64,000 bases of DNA from Pedobacter borealis DSM 19626 (GCF_000708285.2 NZ_JAUG01000011.1:1-64000), one strand, 5' to 3'; positions 52,752-62,360 are shown, counted from the stretch's first letter. The notes: generated by a model from the letters alone, not told the origin. Made by a program: numbers and translations.

Positions 52752-52876
52752 CTGAAAACTGCAAACTGATTTGGGCGTTACCCAAGCTGCGCAAGGGGCG
52801 GGCTTTTCAGGGCTGCGCTTTGCTCCGGTACCGATGAAGGATCGGTACTAAACCCTTACAATCCCTAACGCGGATT
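52752..52876 (-). repeat. Structured dispersed repeat, copy B (inverse of 38525)
   Basis: Reverse complement of the repeat next to the group II intron. Conserved landmarks are AACTGAAAACTGCAAACTGA, GGGCGTTACCCAAGCTGCGC, the GTACCGAT/ATCGGTAC hairpin and ATCCCTAACGCGG. There is no intron at this copy. The neighbouring 52880-53020 has a decayed ACTTCGGAAGTCT palindrome and AAGCCCGGAGCGA phrases. Confidence 0.8.
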
Positions 52877-53143
52877 TATGGCGTATCATCAGACTTCCGA
52901 TTTAGCCTGCATTATGGCCCTTTGAAACTTCGGAAGTCTTTGCTAAATAAACCTGATAAAGCAGAAAGCCCGGAGCGAAGAATGAGCGAGGACTTGCAGC
53001 GATAGCAGGACTTCAGTAAGCGATCGAAACAGGACCTTACATTTCCAAAAAAACTAAGCTCTTAACCGTTCTAACGGCTTTTTGACATTTCTCCCTAACA
53101 TTTTTCCGATCGGCTTGTTAGTAAATAAACAAAATTATAGTCT

Positions 53144-54928
53144 ATGGCCGAACAGCATCTTTATCAAACAGGAATTATAGGAAATTGCGCTTTCATTGCA
53201 CACGTAAATAAAAACACTGATATATCCTGGCTTTGCTGGCCCCGTTTCGATAGTCCTTTTGTATTTGGCAGTTTGTTGGATGAGAAAAAAGGAGGTGAAT
53301 TTTCAATCCTGCCACAGGGCGAGTTCACTTCTACTCAATATTACATCGAAAATACCAATGTTTTAAGAACAGAGATTACTGCCGAAGATGGAAAATACCG
53401 GATTACAGATTTCGCACCACGTTTCCATTTATACGATCGCTATTTTAAACCGTTAATGCTCATCAGAAAGATCGAACCTTTGGCAGGGAACCCGCGCATC
53501 ACCATCAAATGCGAGCCGGTGTGCGATTATGGGAAAGGTAAAATGAAGTCGAGTAGGGGCAGTAATCATATTGATTATTTGGGTTGTGATGAAAATATCC
53601 GCTTAAGTACCAATGTATCGCTTACTTATATTTTTGACGAAAAGGCATTTGTACTGAATGAAGCTAAATACCTTATTATGACTTATGGCCAAAATTTAGA
53701 GGCCCCGGTAGTAAGTACAGCTGAAAATTTTTTGCGGGAAACCGTTGCTTACTGGCGATTATGGATTAAACATTCTTCAATAGCAGGTTTTTACCAACCT
53801 TTTGTAATCCGATCGGCCTTGGTGCTCAAAATTCATCAATACGAAGATACAGGTGCAATTATAGCAGCCAGTACCACTAGTTTACCAGAATCGCCGGGCA
53901 GTACCCGAAACTGGGATTATAGATACTGCTGGTTAAGAGATTCGCATTATGTGTTAACTTCACTTAACCATATCGGTCACTTTGAAGAAATGGAGAAGTA
54001 TTTTAATTACCTCTCTGATATTTCGCATGCTGAAGATACACGCTATCAACCCTTGTATGGTATTGCAGGAGAAAGGGAAATTACCGAGCATACATTAAAT
54101 CATCTGGAAGGTTACAAAGGAGAGCAACCCATTAGAATAGGAAACCAGGCCTATGAACACATTCAGAATGATATTTACGGTCAGGTATTGATTTCGATGT
54201 TACCACTTTATACCGATCACCGGTTTGTTTTTTCCGAACGTAGCGATTCGGTAAAGTGGATTGAAAGTGTGCTTTCTAAAATTGAACGGACAATTGATGA
54301 AAAGGATGCCGGAATTTGGGAATTCAGGAATATCGCCAATGTACATTGTTATAGTAATCTATTTCAATGGGCAGGAGCACAGGCTGCTTTAAAAATGGCT
54401 AAAACTATTGGTAACGAGGATTTCGAAAAACGTGCGGAGATTTTAATCGATAAGGCTGCAGCATATATAGAAGCCTGCTACGATCCGGAAAGAAAAGTGT
54501 ATACCAATGCAGTAGGAAGCCCGCATTTAGATGCCAGTACTTTACAGTTGATTATGATGAATTATTTGGATCCGGCTTCAGATCGGGCGAAAGATCATTT
54601 AATCGCTTTAGAAAAGGAGTTGAAAACGGAAGATGGACTATTTTACCGTTACTTACATGCTGACGATTTCGGTAAGCCAAAAACAACATTTTTAATCTGT
54701 GCTTTTTGGTATGTGGAGGCTTTGGCCTGTGTTGGCCGTACGGATGAAGCGATTAAAGAATTCGAAAATATTATTAAATATTGTAATCACCTTCTTTTGT
54801 TCAGTGAGGATGTTGATGCTAAAACAGGTAGTCAATGGGGTAATTTCCCCCAGGCGTATAGTCATGTAGGTTTAATGAATGCAGCTTATCGCATTGCAAT
54901 TAAACTGGATAGGCCGATATTTTTGTAA
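53144..54928 (+). CDS. GH15 family glucan/trehalose hydrolase
   Basis: 594 residues, cytoplasmic (no signal). The N-terminal beta domain (YQTGIIGNCAFIAHVNKNTDISWLCWPRFDSP) and the (alpha/alpha)6 barrel signature STRNWDYRYCWLRDSHYVL near residue 250 are those of bacterial GH15 proteins, including trehalases and glucoamylases of this subfamily. The C-terminal catalytic-base area has LFSEDVDAKTGSQWGNFPQAYSHVGLMNA. It lies between glgA-glgC and the trehalose synthase, so trehalose or alpha-glucan is the likely substrate; which one cannot be told. Confidence 0.9.
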   Translation: MAEQHLYQTGIIGNCAFIAHVNKNTDISWLCWPRFDSPFVFGSLLDEKKGGEFSILPQGEFTSTQYYIENTNVLRTEITAEDGKYRITDFAPRFHLYDRYFKPLMLIRKIEPLAGNPRITIKCEPVCDYGKGKMKSSRGSNHIDYLGCDENIRLSTNVSLTYIFDEKAFVLNEAKYLIMTYGQNLEAPVVSTAENFLRETVAYWRLWIKHSSIAGFYQPFVIRSALVLKIHQYEDTGAIIAASTTSLPESPGSTRNWDYRYCWLRDSHYVLTSLNHIGHFEEMEKYFNYLSDISHAEDTRYQPLYGIAGEREITEHTLNHLEGYKGEQPIRIGNQAYEHIQNDIYGQVLISMLPLYTDHRFVFSERSDSVKWIESVLSKIERTIDEKDAGIWEFRNIANVHCYSNLFQWAGAQAALKMAKTIGNEDFEKRAEILIDKAAAYIEACYDPERKVYTNAVGSPHLDASTLQLIMMNYLDPASDRAKDHLIALEKELKTEDGLFYRYLHADDFGKPKTTFLICAFWYVEALACVGRTDEAIKEFENIIKYCNHLLLFSEDVDAKTGSQWGNFPQAYSHVGLMNAAYRIAIKLDRPIFL

Positions 54929-54964
54929 GGGAGCAAGTTGATTGCAGATATATATTTCGAGGAG

Positions 54965-55344
54965 GTTGTATCATAAATTGTGATTCCATATAGGTTTGCC
55001 ACGTTGTCCAAAGGACTCCTACGGAGAGCTTGTCGAAACGCTTTAACAGTCACTTAAGCAGGCCCTTCGACAGGCTCAGGACGACAATCTATTTTATGGT
55101 ACAACTCTATCTTAATTTAAAAAGGTCTGTGGGGACACAGACCTTGGCACCAAGAGGGGTTATGTCATAAATTGTGATTCCATGTGGATTTGTCATGTTG
55201 TCCAAAGGACTCCTACGGAGAGCTTGTCGAAACACTTTGAGAAGCACTTAAGCAGATCCTTCGACAGGCTCAGGATGACATCTATATTAGGGTATAGCCG
55301 CTAACTTAATTTAAAAAGGTCTGTGGGGACACAGACCTTGGCAT
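54965..55344. repeat. Tandem duplication, two 194-bp-spaced units
   Basis: Unit 1 (about 54965-55150) and unit 2 (about 55159-55344) begin TCATAAATTGTGATTCCAT and end with the hairpin AAGGTCTGT-GGGGAC-ACAGACCTT; corresponding landmarks are 194 bp apart (54971/55165 and 55123/55317). Each contains CAAAGGACTCCTACGGAGAG and CCTTCGACAGGCTCAGGA. Substitutions between the units are scattered, so the duplication is not very recent. Confidence 0.85.
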
Positions 55345-55362
55345 TAAATTTATAATAGAAAG

Positions 55363-55406
55363 CCGTCATTGCTTCGTCGGCTGAAAAAGCCTTCTCGCAA
55401 TGACGA
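55363..55406. repeat. CGTCATTGC / GCAATGACG repeat
   Basis: Perfect 9-bp inverted ends (CGTCATTGC, GCAATGACG) around CGGCTGAAAAAGCC, itself a hairpin. It ends just before the otsA-otsB stop and could terminate that gene. Confidence 0.7.
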
Positions 55407-55433
55407 TTCATTTAGTGAAAATGTTGATTGGTA

Positions 55434-57644
55434 TTAACCCCGCGTCACAAACGCCTCTTTTACTAAGCTCCAAAGTAGTTTTCGCACTTCATTAAAATCA
55501 TTTAGGTAATATTTTGCTTCCGAAATGTTGTTGCCAACTTTAATGGTAAAAGCATCATCTGGTAATGCCTTGAAAATATCTTCATCGGTATGGTCATCGC
55601 CAAGGGCCAAAATAAAATCAGGTTTTTTATCGTACAACCAGTTTAGGGCAGCCTTGCCTTTGTTAACCTCCATATTTTTAAACTCAATTACCTTATTGCC
55701 TGGCATAAGTTGCAGGCCTTTATCTGCAGCTAAAATTTTCATATGGCTGATAATTTCATTGGCCCTTAAATCGCCAAGTCCTTCTTCTGCTTTCCGATAA
55801 TGCCAAACCAGTGAGTAACTTTTTTCTTCAATAAACGATCCTGGGGTACGGTCTGTATAAGTTTCCAATAGCGTTTTTATTTCTTGTTTCCACTGGTCGG
55901 TTAAAAGTGGCAGGCTGTTCCATTTATCTTCGAACGATTTTTGCCAGGCACCATGTTCTGCAATCAGATCTACCTTTAGGTGTCCAAACCACTTTTCGAG
56001 GGTTTCATTTCGTCTGCCACTAATAATTACAACTTTATTTGCCTTATCAAGTGTTAGGTTCTCAATCAAATCGTACAATTCGGCATCTGGCGAAGCATCG
56101 TCAATATTTCCGGTAAAATCTACAAGGGTACCATCATAATCTAAAAATAGCACACGATCTTGTGTTTGCGCATATTTAGTTACGATCACTTCATTAATAG
56201 CATTTACTGCATGTTTTGTTAATAACGATTTTTGAGAATCTTTCACTTCGTTTAATCTTAAAATAAAATTGTTAACCCAATGTTTAACATTGAATTTTTG
56301 TACAATTGCACGCATGGCTTTCATACGCATTTGTTGTTCTGATGGCGACATTTTAAGCGCTGCTACAATAGCCTCCATAATATCACCAATGTTATTAGGA
56401 TTTACGATTATGGCATCGGTTAATTCTTTGGAAGCTCCCGCCATTTCACTTAAAATCAATACACCATCATTATTGTTCCTGCTGGCCACATATTCTTTAC
56501 TTACCAAATTCATTCCATCGCGCATAGGCGTAACCAAACAGATATCTGCTGTGGAGTAAAGGGCCGATAGCACTTCAATAGGGAAGGAGCGGTAAAAATA
56601 ATTTACCGGAATCCAGTTCATTGAACGGTACCTTGCATTTAAATTTCCAACAAACTGATCAATCTGATCTCTGAGTTCGCTATATCTTGGTACCATATCC
56701 CTGGAAGGCACAACAATCATAAAAAGCTCAATTTTGCCGATGTATTCAGGATGGTGCTGGAGCAATAATTCTAAAGCCTTTAATCTTTCCAATATGCCTT
56801 TGCTGTAATCGAGCCGATCGATGGACAAGATTACTTTCATATCTTCTTTTCCTGTTCTAAAATAGTCGATCTGTTGTTGCACTTGCTCAGTTGCCGTTAA
56901 ACCTGAAAATTTATCGAAATCAATCCCCATTGGAAAAGCTTCCACAACAATTTGCCTTTCGTTGCTGCTGAGTATGTTTGATGATGAGTTTACAGGGAGC
57001 AAACGTGTTGCCGTACTAATAAAATGGCGAACATCATCAAAAGTATGGAAACCGATTAAATCGGCACCAATTAAGCCGTTCAATAGTTCTTCGCGCCAAG
57101 GGATTAAACGGAATATTTCGTATGATGGAAAAGGAATATGCTGGAAAAAACCAATCGTAGCATTTGGGAGTTTTTCCCTTAAAATGCCTGGAAGAAGGAG
57201 TAACTGGTAGTCTTGAATCCAGATTTTATCTCTTCTGTTAAGTACCTGCATGGCACTTTTTGCAAATTTCTCATTAACGGATTGATAGCAATCCCAATAA
57301 TTTTGTTCGTAATGGGCGTAGGTAACAAGGTAATGAAATACCGGCCATAATACTTCGTTCGAGAAGCCTTCGTAATATAAATTGATTTCGCTTTGCGTAA
57401 GGTAAACCGGGTAAAGGTTTAATGCTGCAAGTTTTTGAGTAACTTCTTCCTGACGTTCTTCTGGCACTTCTATGCCGGGCCAGCCGATCCAAATGGAATT
57501 GCCTGATTTATAAACGTCTCCTAATCCGGTGGCAAGGCCGCCCTCACTTGGAATAAGGGTGTATTCGTTGTTTTCTTCGATGATTTTAACGGGTAGTCTG
57601 TTCGATATTATAACTGTCTTCATGCTTGTATTTGATGTATCCAC
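55434..57644 (-). CDS. Bifunctional trehalose-6-phosphate synthase/phosphatase
   Basis: 736 residues. Residues 8-470 are a GT20 synthase (OtsA-like): SNRLPVKI, GGLATGLG, WIGWPG, HIPFPSYEIFR, LSIDRLDYSKGI, TPMRDGMNLVSKEYV. Residues 490-730 are a HAD-type phosphatase (OtsB-like): VLFLDYDGTLVDF with the nucleophile near D500, ISGRRNE and ALGDDHTDEDIFKAL. The fusion turns UDP-glucose and glucose-6-phosphate into trehalose in one protein. The start may be M8 (57623), since MKTVIISNR fits the family best. Trehalose links it to the GH15 gene. It follows the histidine kinase gene by 63 bp on the same strand. Confidence 0.95.
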   Translation of the reverse strand: MDTSNTSMKTVIISNRLPVKIIEENNEYTLIPSEGGLATGLGDVYKSGNSIWIGWPGIEVPEERQEEVTQKLAALNLYPVYLTQSEINLYYEGFSNEVLWPVFHYLVTYAHYEQNYWDCYQSVNEKFAKSAMQVLNRRDKIWIQDYQLLLLPGILREKLPNATIGFFQHIPFPSYEIFRLIPWREELLNGLIGADLIGFHTFDDVRHFISTATRLLPVNSSSNILSSNERQIVVEAFPMGIDFDKFSGLTATEQVQQQIDYFRTGKEDMKVILSIDRLDYSKGILERLKALELLLQHHPEYIGKIELFMIVVPSRDMVPRYSELRDQIDQFVGNLNARYRSMNWIPVNYFYRSFPIEVLSALYSTADICLVTPMRDGMNLVSKEYVASRNNNDGVLILSEMAGASKELTDAIIVNPNNIGDIMEAIVAALKMSPSEQQMRMKAMRAIVQKFNVKHWVNNFILRLNEVKDSQKSLLTKHAVNAINEVIVTKYAQTQDRVLFLDYDGTLVDFTGNIDDASPDAELYDLIENLTLDKANKVVIISGRRNETLEKWFGHLKVDLIAEHGAWQKSFEDKWNSLPLLTDQWKQEIKTLLETYTDRTPGSFIEEKSYSLVWHYRKAEEGLGDLRANEIISHMKILAADKGLQLMPGNKVIEFKNMEVNKGKAALNWLYDKKPDFILALGDDHTDEDIFKALPDDAFTIKVGNNISEAKYYLNDFNEVRKLLWSLVKEAFVTRG

Positions 57645-57707
57645 ATCATTAAAAGCATATCAAACTGGTTTTGTTTGATTTTTTAGGTCAAAAAAACATT
57701 CAAATGA

Positions 57708-59063
57708 TTAAACGTAATTAAATACCAAAGAAAAAGTGGTGCCATTATCTGGCATTGAAACAACTTCTATGCTGCCTCTGTGCATTTTCATAATGTTGCG
57801 GCTAATGGTTAACCCTATTCCTGATCCATTTTTCCGGGTGGTGTAAAATGGAACAAAAATCTTTTCGAGATCACTGGCATCTATGCCTTTTCCGTTATCG
57901 GTAACATCAATATATAGTTTGGTGTTTTCTAACCGGTAATTTACGTTGATGTATGGGTGTTCTCTGTTCTCTACAGCATAAATACTATTGGTAATGAGGT
58001 TGATCAGCACTTGTTCAACTAATTTTAGGTCGAGCTGAATGGTGATTTTTGAAGAGGTTTGTTCTACATCCAGTACCACATTTTTAACTTTGGCAAATGG
58101 CTGCATCAATACCTTAATGTGTTTCAGTATTTCGCCAATGGTATGCGATTCGAGGTTTGGCGTAGGCAGCTCGGCAATTAGGCGATAATCCTTTACAAAA
58201 TCTAATAGACCAGAAGATCTTCTTTGTATGGTTTGAAGAGCTGTTTTCAGATCGTCCATTTCATCTTCTGTGAGGTTCTTTTTATCGGTTACCATCCGGT
58301 TGATCGTATCCGATAATGAACTTATGGGGGTAATTGAGTTTAAGATCTCGTGTGAGATTACACCAATCAACCTATTCCATGCTTCCGTTTCTTTTTGCTC
58401 AATTTCGTCTTTAATGTTTTGGAAACTGATAATGGTATAATTGTTTCCGTAAAGATTTAATGGAATAACTTCGGTAGATAATTGAATCAGTTTATCCTGG
58501 ATCTTCAATTCCAGAAACCTTTTTCCACCCGATAAGATCTGCTCTATTTCTGCTGCAAAGGTAGGGAGGTGTTGCTTTACCCTGTGCCAATACTTATACG
58601 CCGGGATGCCTAAGAGATTTGAAGCGGCCTGATTAAAAAATGCAACCTCTTCATTCTCTTCCTGATTGGTATTATTTACCACGATTACACCAACGGGAAC
58701 CTGCTCCAAAATGGTTTTAATCAGCTGAAACATCGCTTCCTGTTCCAATCTGATCTGTTTATGTACCAGTAAAATATCGCTAAAGGATTCATATAACTCA
58801 GGGAAACTGCCTTTAGTTACTTTGTTCTTAAAGTTCAGGGTATGATCTCTCGTTTTAACGGCTAAAATGAAACGGTTGATATCTGATCGGATCTGATTGA
58901 TATAGTAATAAAGGGAAATAACCATACCCAATAAAATTAAAGCTAAGCCAATGATGGTAAACCAAAGCTGCGTATTTTTAATCAAGTAAAATAGGAGATA
59001 GCCCAGCAGATTGATAATCAGCAGGCGAAATATTAAACGGAAAGTAAAACGTTGATAAAACAT
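57708..59063 (-). CDS. Sensor histidine kinase (NtrB-like)
   Basis: 451 residues. Two membrane helices at about 12-28 and 34-54 with almost no periplasmic loop, so the signal is probably membrane-derived or cytoplasmic. A PAS-like segment lies at 115-225, HisKA with phospho-acceptor H238 (GVISHEILNSITP), then HATPase_c with N (NLITNSIYAVENR), G1 DNGKGIDASDLEKIF, F VPFYTT and G2 GSGIGLTIS. It pairs with the response regulator gene 87 bp upstream, which is transcribed first. Confidence 0.93.
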   Translation of the reverse strand: MFYQRFTFRLIFRLLIINLLGYLLFYLIKNTQLWFTIIGLALILLGMVISLYYYINQIRSDINRFILAVKTRDHTLNFKNKVTKGSFPELYESFSDILLVHKQIRLEQEAMFQLIKTILEQVPVGVIVVNNTNQEENEEVAFFNQAASNLLGIPAYKYWHRVKQHLPTFAAEIEQILSGGKRFLELKIQDKLIQLSTEVIPLNLYGNNYTIISFQNIKDEIEQKETEAWNRLIGVISHEILNSITPISSLSDTINRMVTDKKNLTEDEMDDLKTALQTIQRRSSGLLDFVKDYRLIAELPTPNLESHTIGEILKHIKVLMQPFAKVKNVVLDVEQTSSKITIQLDLKLVEQVLINLITNSIYAVENREHPYINVNYRLENTKLYIDVTDNGKGIDASDLEKIFVPFYTTRKNGSGIGLTISRNIMKMHRGSIEVVSMPDNGTTFSLVFNYV

Positions 59064-59150
59064 AATTAAGGTTTAGGGTTTGAGGTATATGGTTTAAGGT
59101 TTTGTTTGGTGATTAACCTTACGCCTTAAACCTTATACCGTTCACCTCTC
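59064..59150. other. Spacer with GGTTTAAGG / CCTTAAACC words
   Basis: Between the regulator and kinase genes lie GGTTTAGGGTTTGAGGTATA, GGTTTAAGGTTTTG and CTTACGCCTTAAACCTTATA, which can fold on each other. The same words occur at 63060-63278. Confidence 0.5.
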
Positions 59151-60521
59151 TTAGATTCCAAATTTCTCGATTCTTCTGTACAGTGCAGCCCGTGTTAAAC
59201 CGAGTTCTGCTGCGGCTTTTGATATATTTCCTTTGTGTTTATCAATTGCTTTCTGCACCATCATTTTTTCCATATCCTCAAGCGCCATTTCATCTGGTAT
59301 GGCGTTGTTCTGTGCGTAGCGCTGCGGACTTAACTGCAGATCTTCTTCTGCAATATCAGCCCCATCGCTCATAATAACGGCTCTTTCTAAAACGTGCTGT
59401 AACTCGCGCACATTTCCCGGCCATTTATACTGTAAAAGTGCTTCTTGGGCCTTATTACTCAGTTTTCGCATGTCTTTATGGTATTTCGAGCTAAAAACCT
59501 GCATAAAATGATTGGCCAAAAGTAGAATATCTGTTCCACGTTTACGTAAGGCCGGCAATAAAAGCTCAACAGTGTTAATGCGGAACAGTAAATCTTGCCT
59601 AAATGTATTTTTAGATACCATTTCATTCAAGGGCATATTGGTGGCCGTTATTAAACGGACATTCACCTTACGTTCTTTACTTTCACCTAAACGGGTAACT
59701 GTACGGTTTTGCAAAACGCTTAAGAGTTTAGCCTGAAGCGGTAATGTTAAATTTCCAATCTCGTCTAAAAAGATCGTCCCTCCATCGGCCAATTCAAAGC
59801 GACCGGGTTTATCTTCTTTGGCATCGGTAAAAGCACCTTTAGCATAACCGAATAATTCGCTTTCAAATAAATTTTCGTTTAACGAACCTAAATCAACATG
59901 CATAAACACCTGGTTTTTCCTTTGCGAATTACCATGAATTTCATAAGCAAAAACTTGTTTTCCTGTTCCGTTTTCACCCAGAATAAGCACATTGGCATCT
60001 GTTGGGGCAACTTTTAGTAAAGTGGCCTGTAACTGTTTTATTCCATCGGCCTGCCCAACAATATTCTCGAAACCACGGGTAAGATCTTTTTGGAGCGATG
60101 AATGTATTTTTTCTAGTTTTTTTACCTTTTTGGTCGATTCGCGGAGTTTAGATGCCGAAGAAATGGTGGCAAATAACTTTTCATTTTCCCAGGGCTTAAG
60201 AATAAAATCGGTAGCTCCTTTTTTAATCGCCTTTACTGCCAATTCAACATTACCAAAAGCAGTCATTAATATGACTACATAATCTTTATCAACCGATAAA
60301 ATATGTTCTAGCCAATAAAGGCCTTCTCTACCATCACTAGCACCTTTTTGATAGTTCATATCCAGCAAGATGATATCAATTTCATTTTTGCTCAATAAAA
60401 CATTGATCTCTTTAGGCGATTTACAGGTAATTACCTGCTTTACCTGCTGCTTTAAAAACAAACGGGCACTAAGCAGGATATCGTCATCATCATCGATAAT
60501 TAAAACTGTGGCGTCAAGCAT
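59151..60521 (-). CDS. Sigma-54-dependent response regulator (NtrC/AtoC type)
   Basis: 456 residues. Receiver domain 1-125 with acidic pocket DDDDD and phospho-acceptor D54 (ILLDMNY). The AAA+ domain (about 145-375) has Walker A GENGTGKQVFAYEIH, the sigma-54 contact loop GAFTDA where the textbook motif is GAFTGA, and Walker B GGTIFLDEIGN. The C-terminal Fis-type HTH is HKGNISKAAAELGLTRAALYRRIEKFGI. It would activate sigma-54 promoters when phosphorylated by the adjacent kinase; the divergent efflux operon at 60998 is the obvious target. Confidence 0.95.
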   Translation of the reverse strand: MLDATVLIIDDDDDILLSARLFLKQQVKQVITCKSPKEINVLLSKNEIDIILLDMNYQKGASDGREGLYWLEHILSVDKDYVVILMTAFGNVELAVKAIKKGATDFILKPWENEKLFATISSASKLRESTKKVKKLEKIHSSLQKDLTRGFENIVGQADGIKQLQATLLKVAPTDANVLILGENGTGKQVFAYEIHGNSQRKNQVFMHVDLGSLNENLFESELFGYAKGAFTDAKEDKPGRFELADGGTIFLDEIGNLTLPLQAKLLSVLQNRTVTRLGESKERKVNVRLITATNMPLNEMVSKNTFRQDLLFRINTVELLLPALRKRGTDILLLANHFMQVFSSKYHKDMRKLSNKAQEALLQYKWPGNVRELQHVLERAVIMSDGADIAEEDLQLSPQRYAQNNAIPDEMALEDMEKMMVQKAIDKHKGNISKAAAELGLTRAALYRRIEKFGI

Positions 60522-60846
60522 AACCTCTCCCTATTAATTTAATATAATTTATTCTTTTTTGCTGTCCCTCTCCTTCAAGAGAGGGATTTGTAGTGGTTTG
60601 AACCTAATGCTTTCGAAAACTCAAACAGCTTCAAATTGGCACCATGAAATAATTTATCATTATACTCCTCCATATCTAATAGACTTATGTCAAGTTAGTT
60701 AATATAATGGTTTTGTTTTTTATGATATGATATGAATTCTCTTTAAAAAGGGACCTTTTTGACCTCCTCTTTTCTGCACGCTGCTGTCTGCTCCCTGCCC
60801 CCTCTCCACATGGAGAGGGGATAAAGGGGTGAGGCAAAAATACCAA

Positions 60847-60876
60847 AACTGTCCGCTCCCGCACATCAACTGTCCG
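60847..60876. promoter_or_regulatory. Paired AACTGTCCG sites, candidate enhancer (UAS)
   Basis: AACTGTCCG occurs at 60847-60855 and 60868-60876, starts 21 bp apart (two helical turns), on the same face. They lie about 75-100 bp before the -24 box, a normal distance for an NtrC-type activator. Confidence 0.5.
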
Positions 60877-60948
60877 ATAATGAACATATAAAAAATAAGG
60901 TGACTATTAATTTGCTGATTATTAGTGTTTTAAATGTGTTTTATGCTT

Positions 60949-60965
60949 TTGGCACAAGCTTGGTT
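60949..60965 (+). promoter_or_regulatory. Sigma-54-like promoter of the efflux operon
   Basis: TTGGCAC matches the -24 element exactly. The -12 region reads CTTGGT, one base short of ideal spacing or with GC changed to GT at ideal spacing. The predicted start lies about 20 bp before the ATG at 60998. Position and neighbouring regulator support it; the weak -12 element is the caveat. Confidence 0.5.
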
Positions 60966-60997
60966 AACAATGATTCCAAACAGTACAACCGAACACA

Positions 60998-62242
60998 ATG
61001 GATAAGAAAATAGAGAAAAAGAGATTTAGCACTAAAACCCTGTTAATTATAGGCGGAGCAATTGCTTTTGTAGCAGTTGTAATTTATGGCTATACTTTAT
61101 CCCTCAAAAAAGTTTACAGCGCAGATGCCGAAAAATTAACCATCAGCAAAGTAGAATATGGTGATTTTGAAGATGTAGTGCTATTAAATGCCAGTGTAGT
61201 TCCATTAACTTCGGTAATTGTAAGTTCATCGGAAGGTGGAACAGTTGCCGAAATTTTCACCGAAAATGGTGCTTCAGTAGTTAAAGGAACCCCACTATTA
61301 AGAATCTCCAACTCAAATGCCATGTTGAGTTATACCTCAAGTCAAACAGCAGCTACCGAGCAGATTAACCAGTTGCGGAAATCGCGGTTGGATTTAGAGC
61401 AGAATCAGCGGGTTTTAAATCAGGATGTTTTAGATGTAGAAAATAGCTTAAGAACAGCAACCCGTCAGTATAGACTGGATAGCTCACTTTTTGCTAAAAA
61501 AGTAATCACACTTCAGGAATTTAATAAATCGAACCAGGATTACGAATATTACCAGGGTAAATTGAAAATTGTGCGTCAAGCGATTAAACAAGAAAACCAA
61601 AGCAGAAAGATGCAGTTGGCTCAAATCGATCAATCGATGGGGCAAATGAACGAAAGTTTAGGGATGATCCGCAAAAACATCGAAAATATGACCATTAAGG
61701 CGCCTGTATCTGGTAAACTATCATCTTACGATCCTGTAATCGGTAAATCATATAATTCTAACGAAATGATAGGAAAGATTGACGTGTTGCAGGGTTATAA
61801 ACTTCAGGCGGGTGTAGATGAATATTATATCAATCGGGTAAAAGAAGGACAAACCGCTAACTGTGAGTTTAATGGTAAAACTTATAACTTAATTGTGAGT
61901 AAAGTAATTCCTGAAGTTACAGCAGGTCAGTTTCAGGTAGAAATGGTTTTTAAGGGTGCAGCACCTGAAGGTTTACGTCGCGGATTATCGTTGCAAACAA
62001 AACTAACCTTGTCTGACAACAGCAAATCGCTGCTTCTTGCTCAGGGACAGTTCTTCCAGAGTACAGGCGGCTCTTGGGTATTTGTAGTAAATAATGGTAA
62101 AGCCACCAAGAAAAACGTTAAAATCGGACGAAAAAATTATCTGTACTATGAAATATTGGATGGTTTGCAGAAAGGTGATGAAGTAATCACTTCATCTTAC
62201 GATCAGTTTAACCAGTACGATCAGGTGGAGATTAATAAATAG
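60998..62242 (+). CDS. HlyD-type periplasmic adaptor of an ABC efflux system
   Basis: 414 residues with one N-terminal membrane helix (about 14-32, LLIIGGAIAFVAVVIYGYTL). Then the barrel-sandwich lipoyl half (VVPLTSVIVSSSEGGTVAEI, GTPLLRISN), a coiled-coil hairpin (about 105-230, QINQLRKSRLDLEQNQRVL), the second lipoyl half MTIKAPVSGKLSS, and beta-barrel and membrane-proximal domains to the end. It is MacA-like and should link the ABC transporter encoded next to an outer-membrane exit channel. Cargo unknown. Confidence 0.92.
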   Translation: MDKKIEKKRFSTKTLLIIGGAIAFVAVVIYGYTLSLKKVYSADAEKLTISKVEYGDFEDVVLLNASVVPLTSVIVSSSEGGTVAEIFTENGASVVKGTPLLRISNSNAMLSYTSSQTAATEQINQLRKSRLDLEQNQRVLNQDVLDVENSLRTATRQYRLDSSLFAKKVITLQEFNKSNQDYEYYQGKLKIVRQAIKQENQSRKMQLAQIDQSMGQMNESLGMIRKNIENMTIKAPVSGKLSSYDPVIGKSYNSNEMIGKIDVLQGYKLQAGVDEYYINRVKEGQTANCEFNGKTYNLIVSKVIPEVTAGQFQVEMVFKGAAPEGLRRGLSLQTKLTLSDNSKSLLLAQGQFFQSTGGSWVFVVNNGKATKKNVKIGRKNYLYYEILDGLQKGDEVITSSYDQFNQYDQVEINK

Positions 62243-62360
62243 CTTAGCGTTTAGAGGTAGGCGTTTAGCGCCAATTAACCGATTAACAAATTAGACAATA
62301 ATATAACCAGGTCTTGATACCTGATACTAAATACTTGATACTAGAATAATACTTGATACT
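62243..62360. other. Intra-operon spacer of CTTGATACTTGATACT words
   Basis: It contains GGCGTTTAGCGCC (an inverted repeat) and four variants of CTTGATACNTGATACTA. The words match the cysD-cysN spacer at 45543 and the GCTAAACGCC word at 41421. Confidence 0.55.

Larger units (their letters stand above)
60522..60997. promoter_or_regulatory. Divergent control region between regulator and efflux operon
   Basis: 476 bp with no gene. It holds hairpin CCCTCTC/GAGAGGG (60566-60585), hairpin CCCCTCTCC/GGAGAGGGG around ACAT (60799-60820), paired AACTGTCCG repeats (60847 and 60868) and a -24/-12-like sequence (60949-60965). The two hairpins are of a dispersed type and may not be regulatory. Confidence 0.6.
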
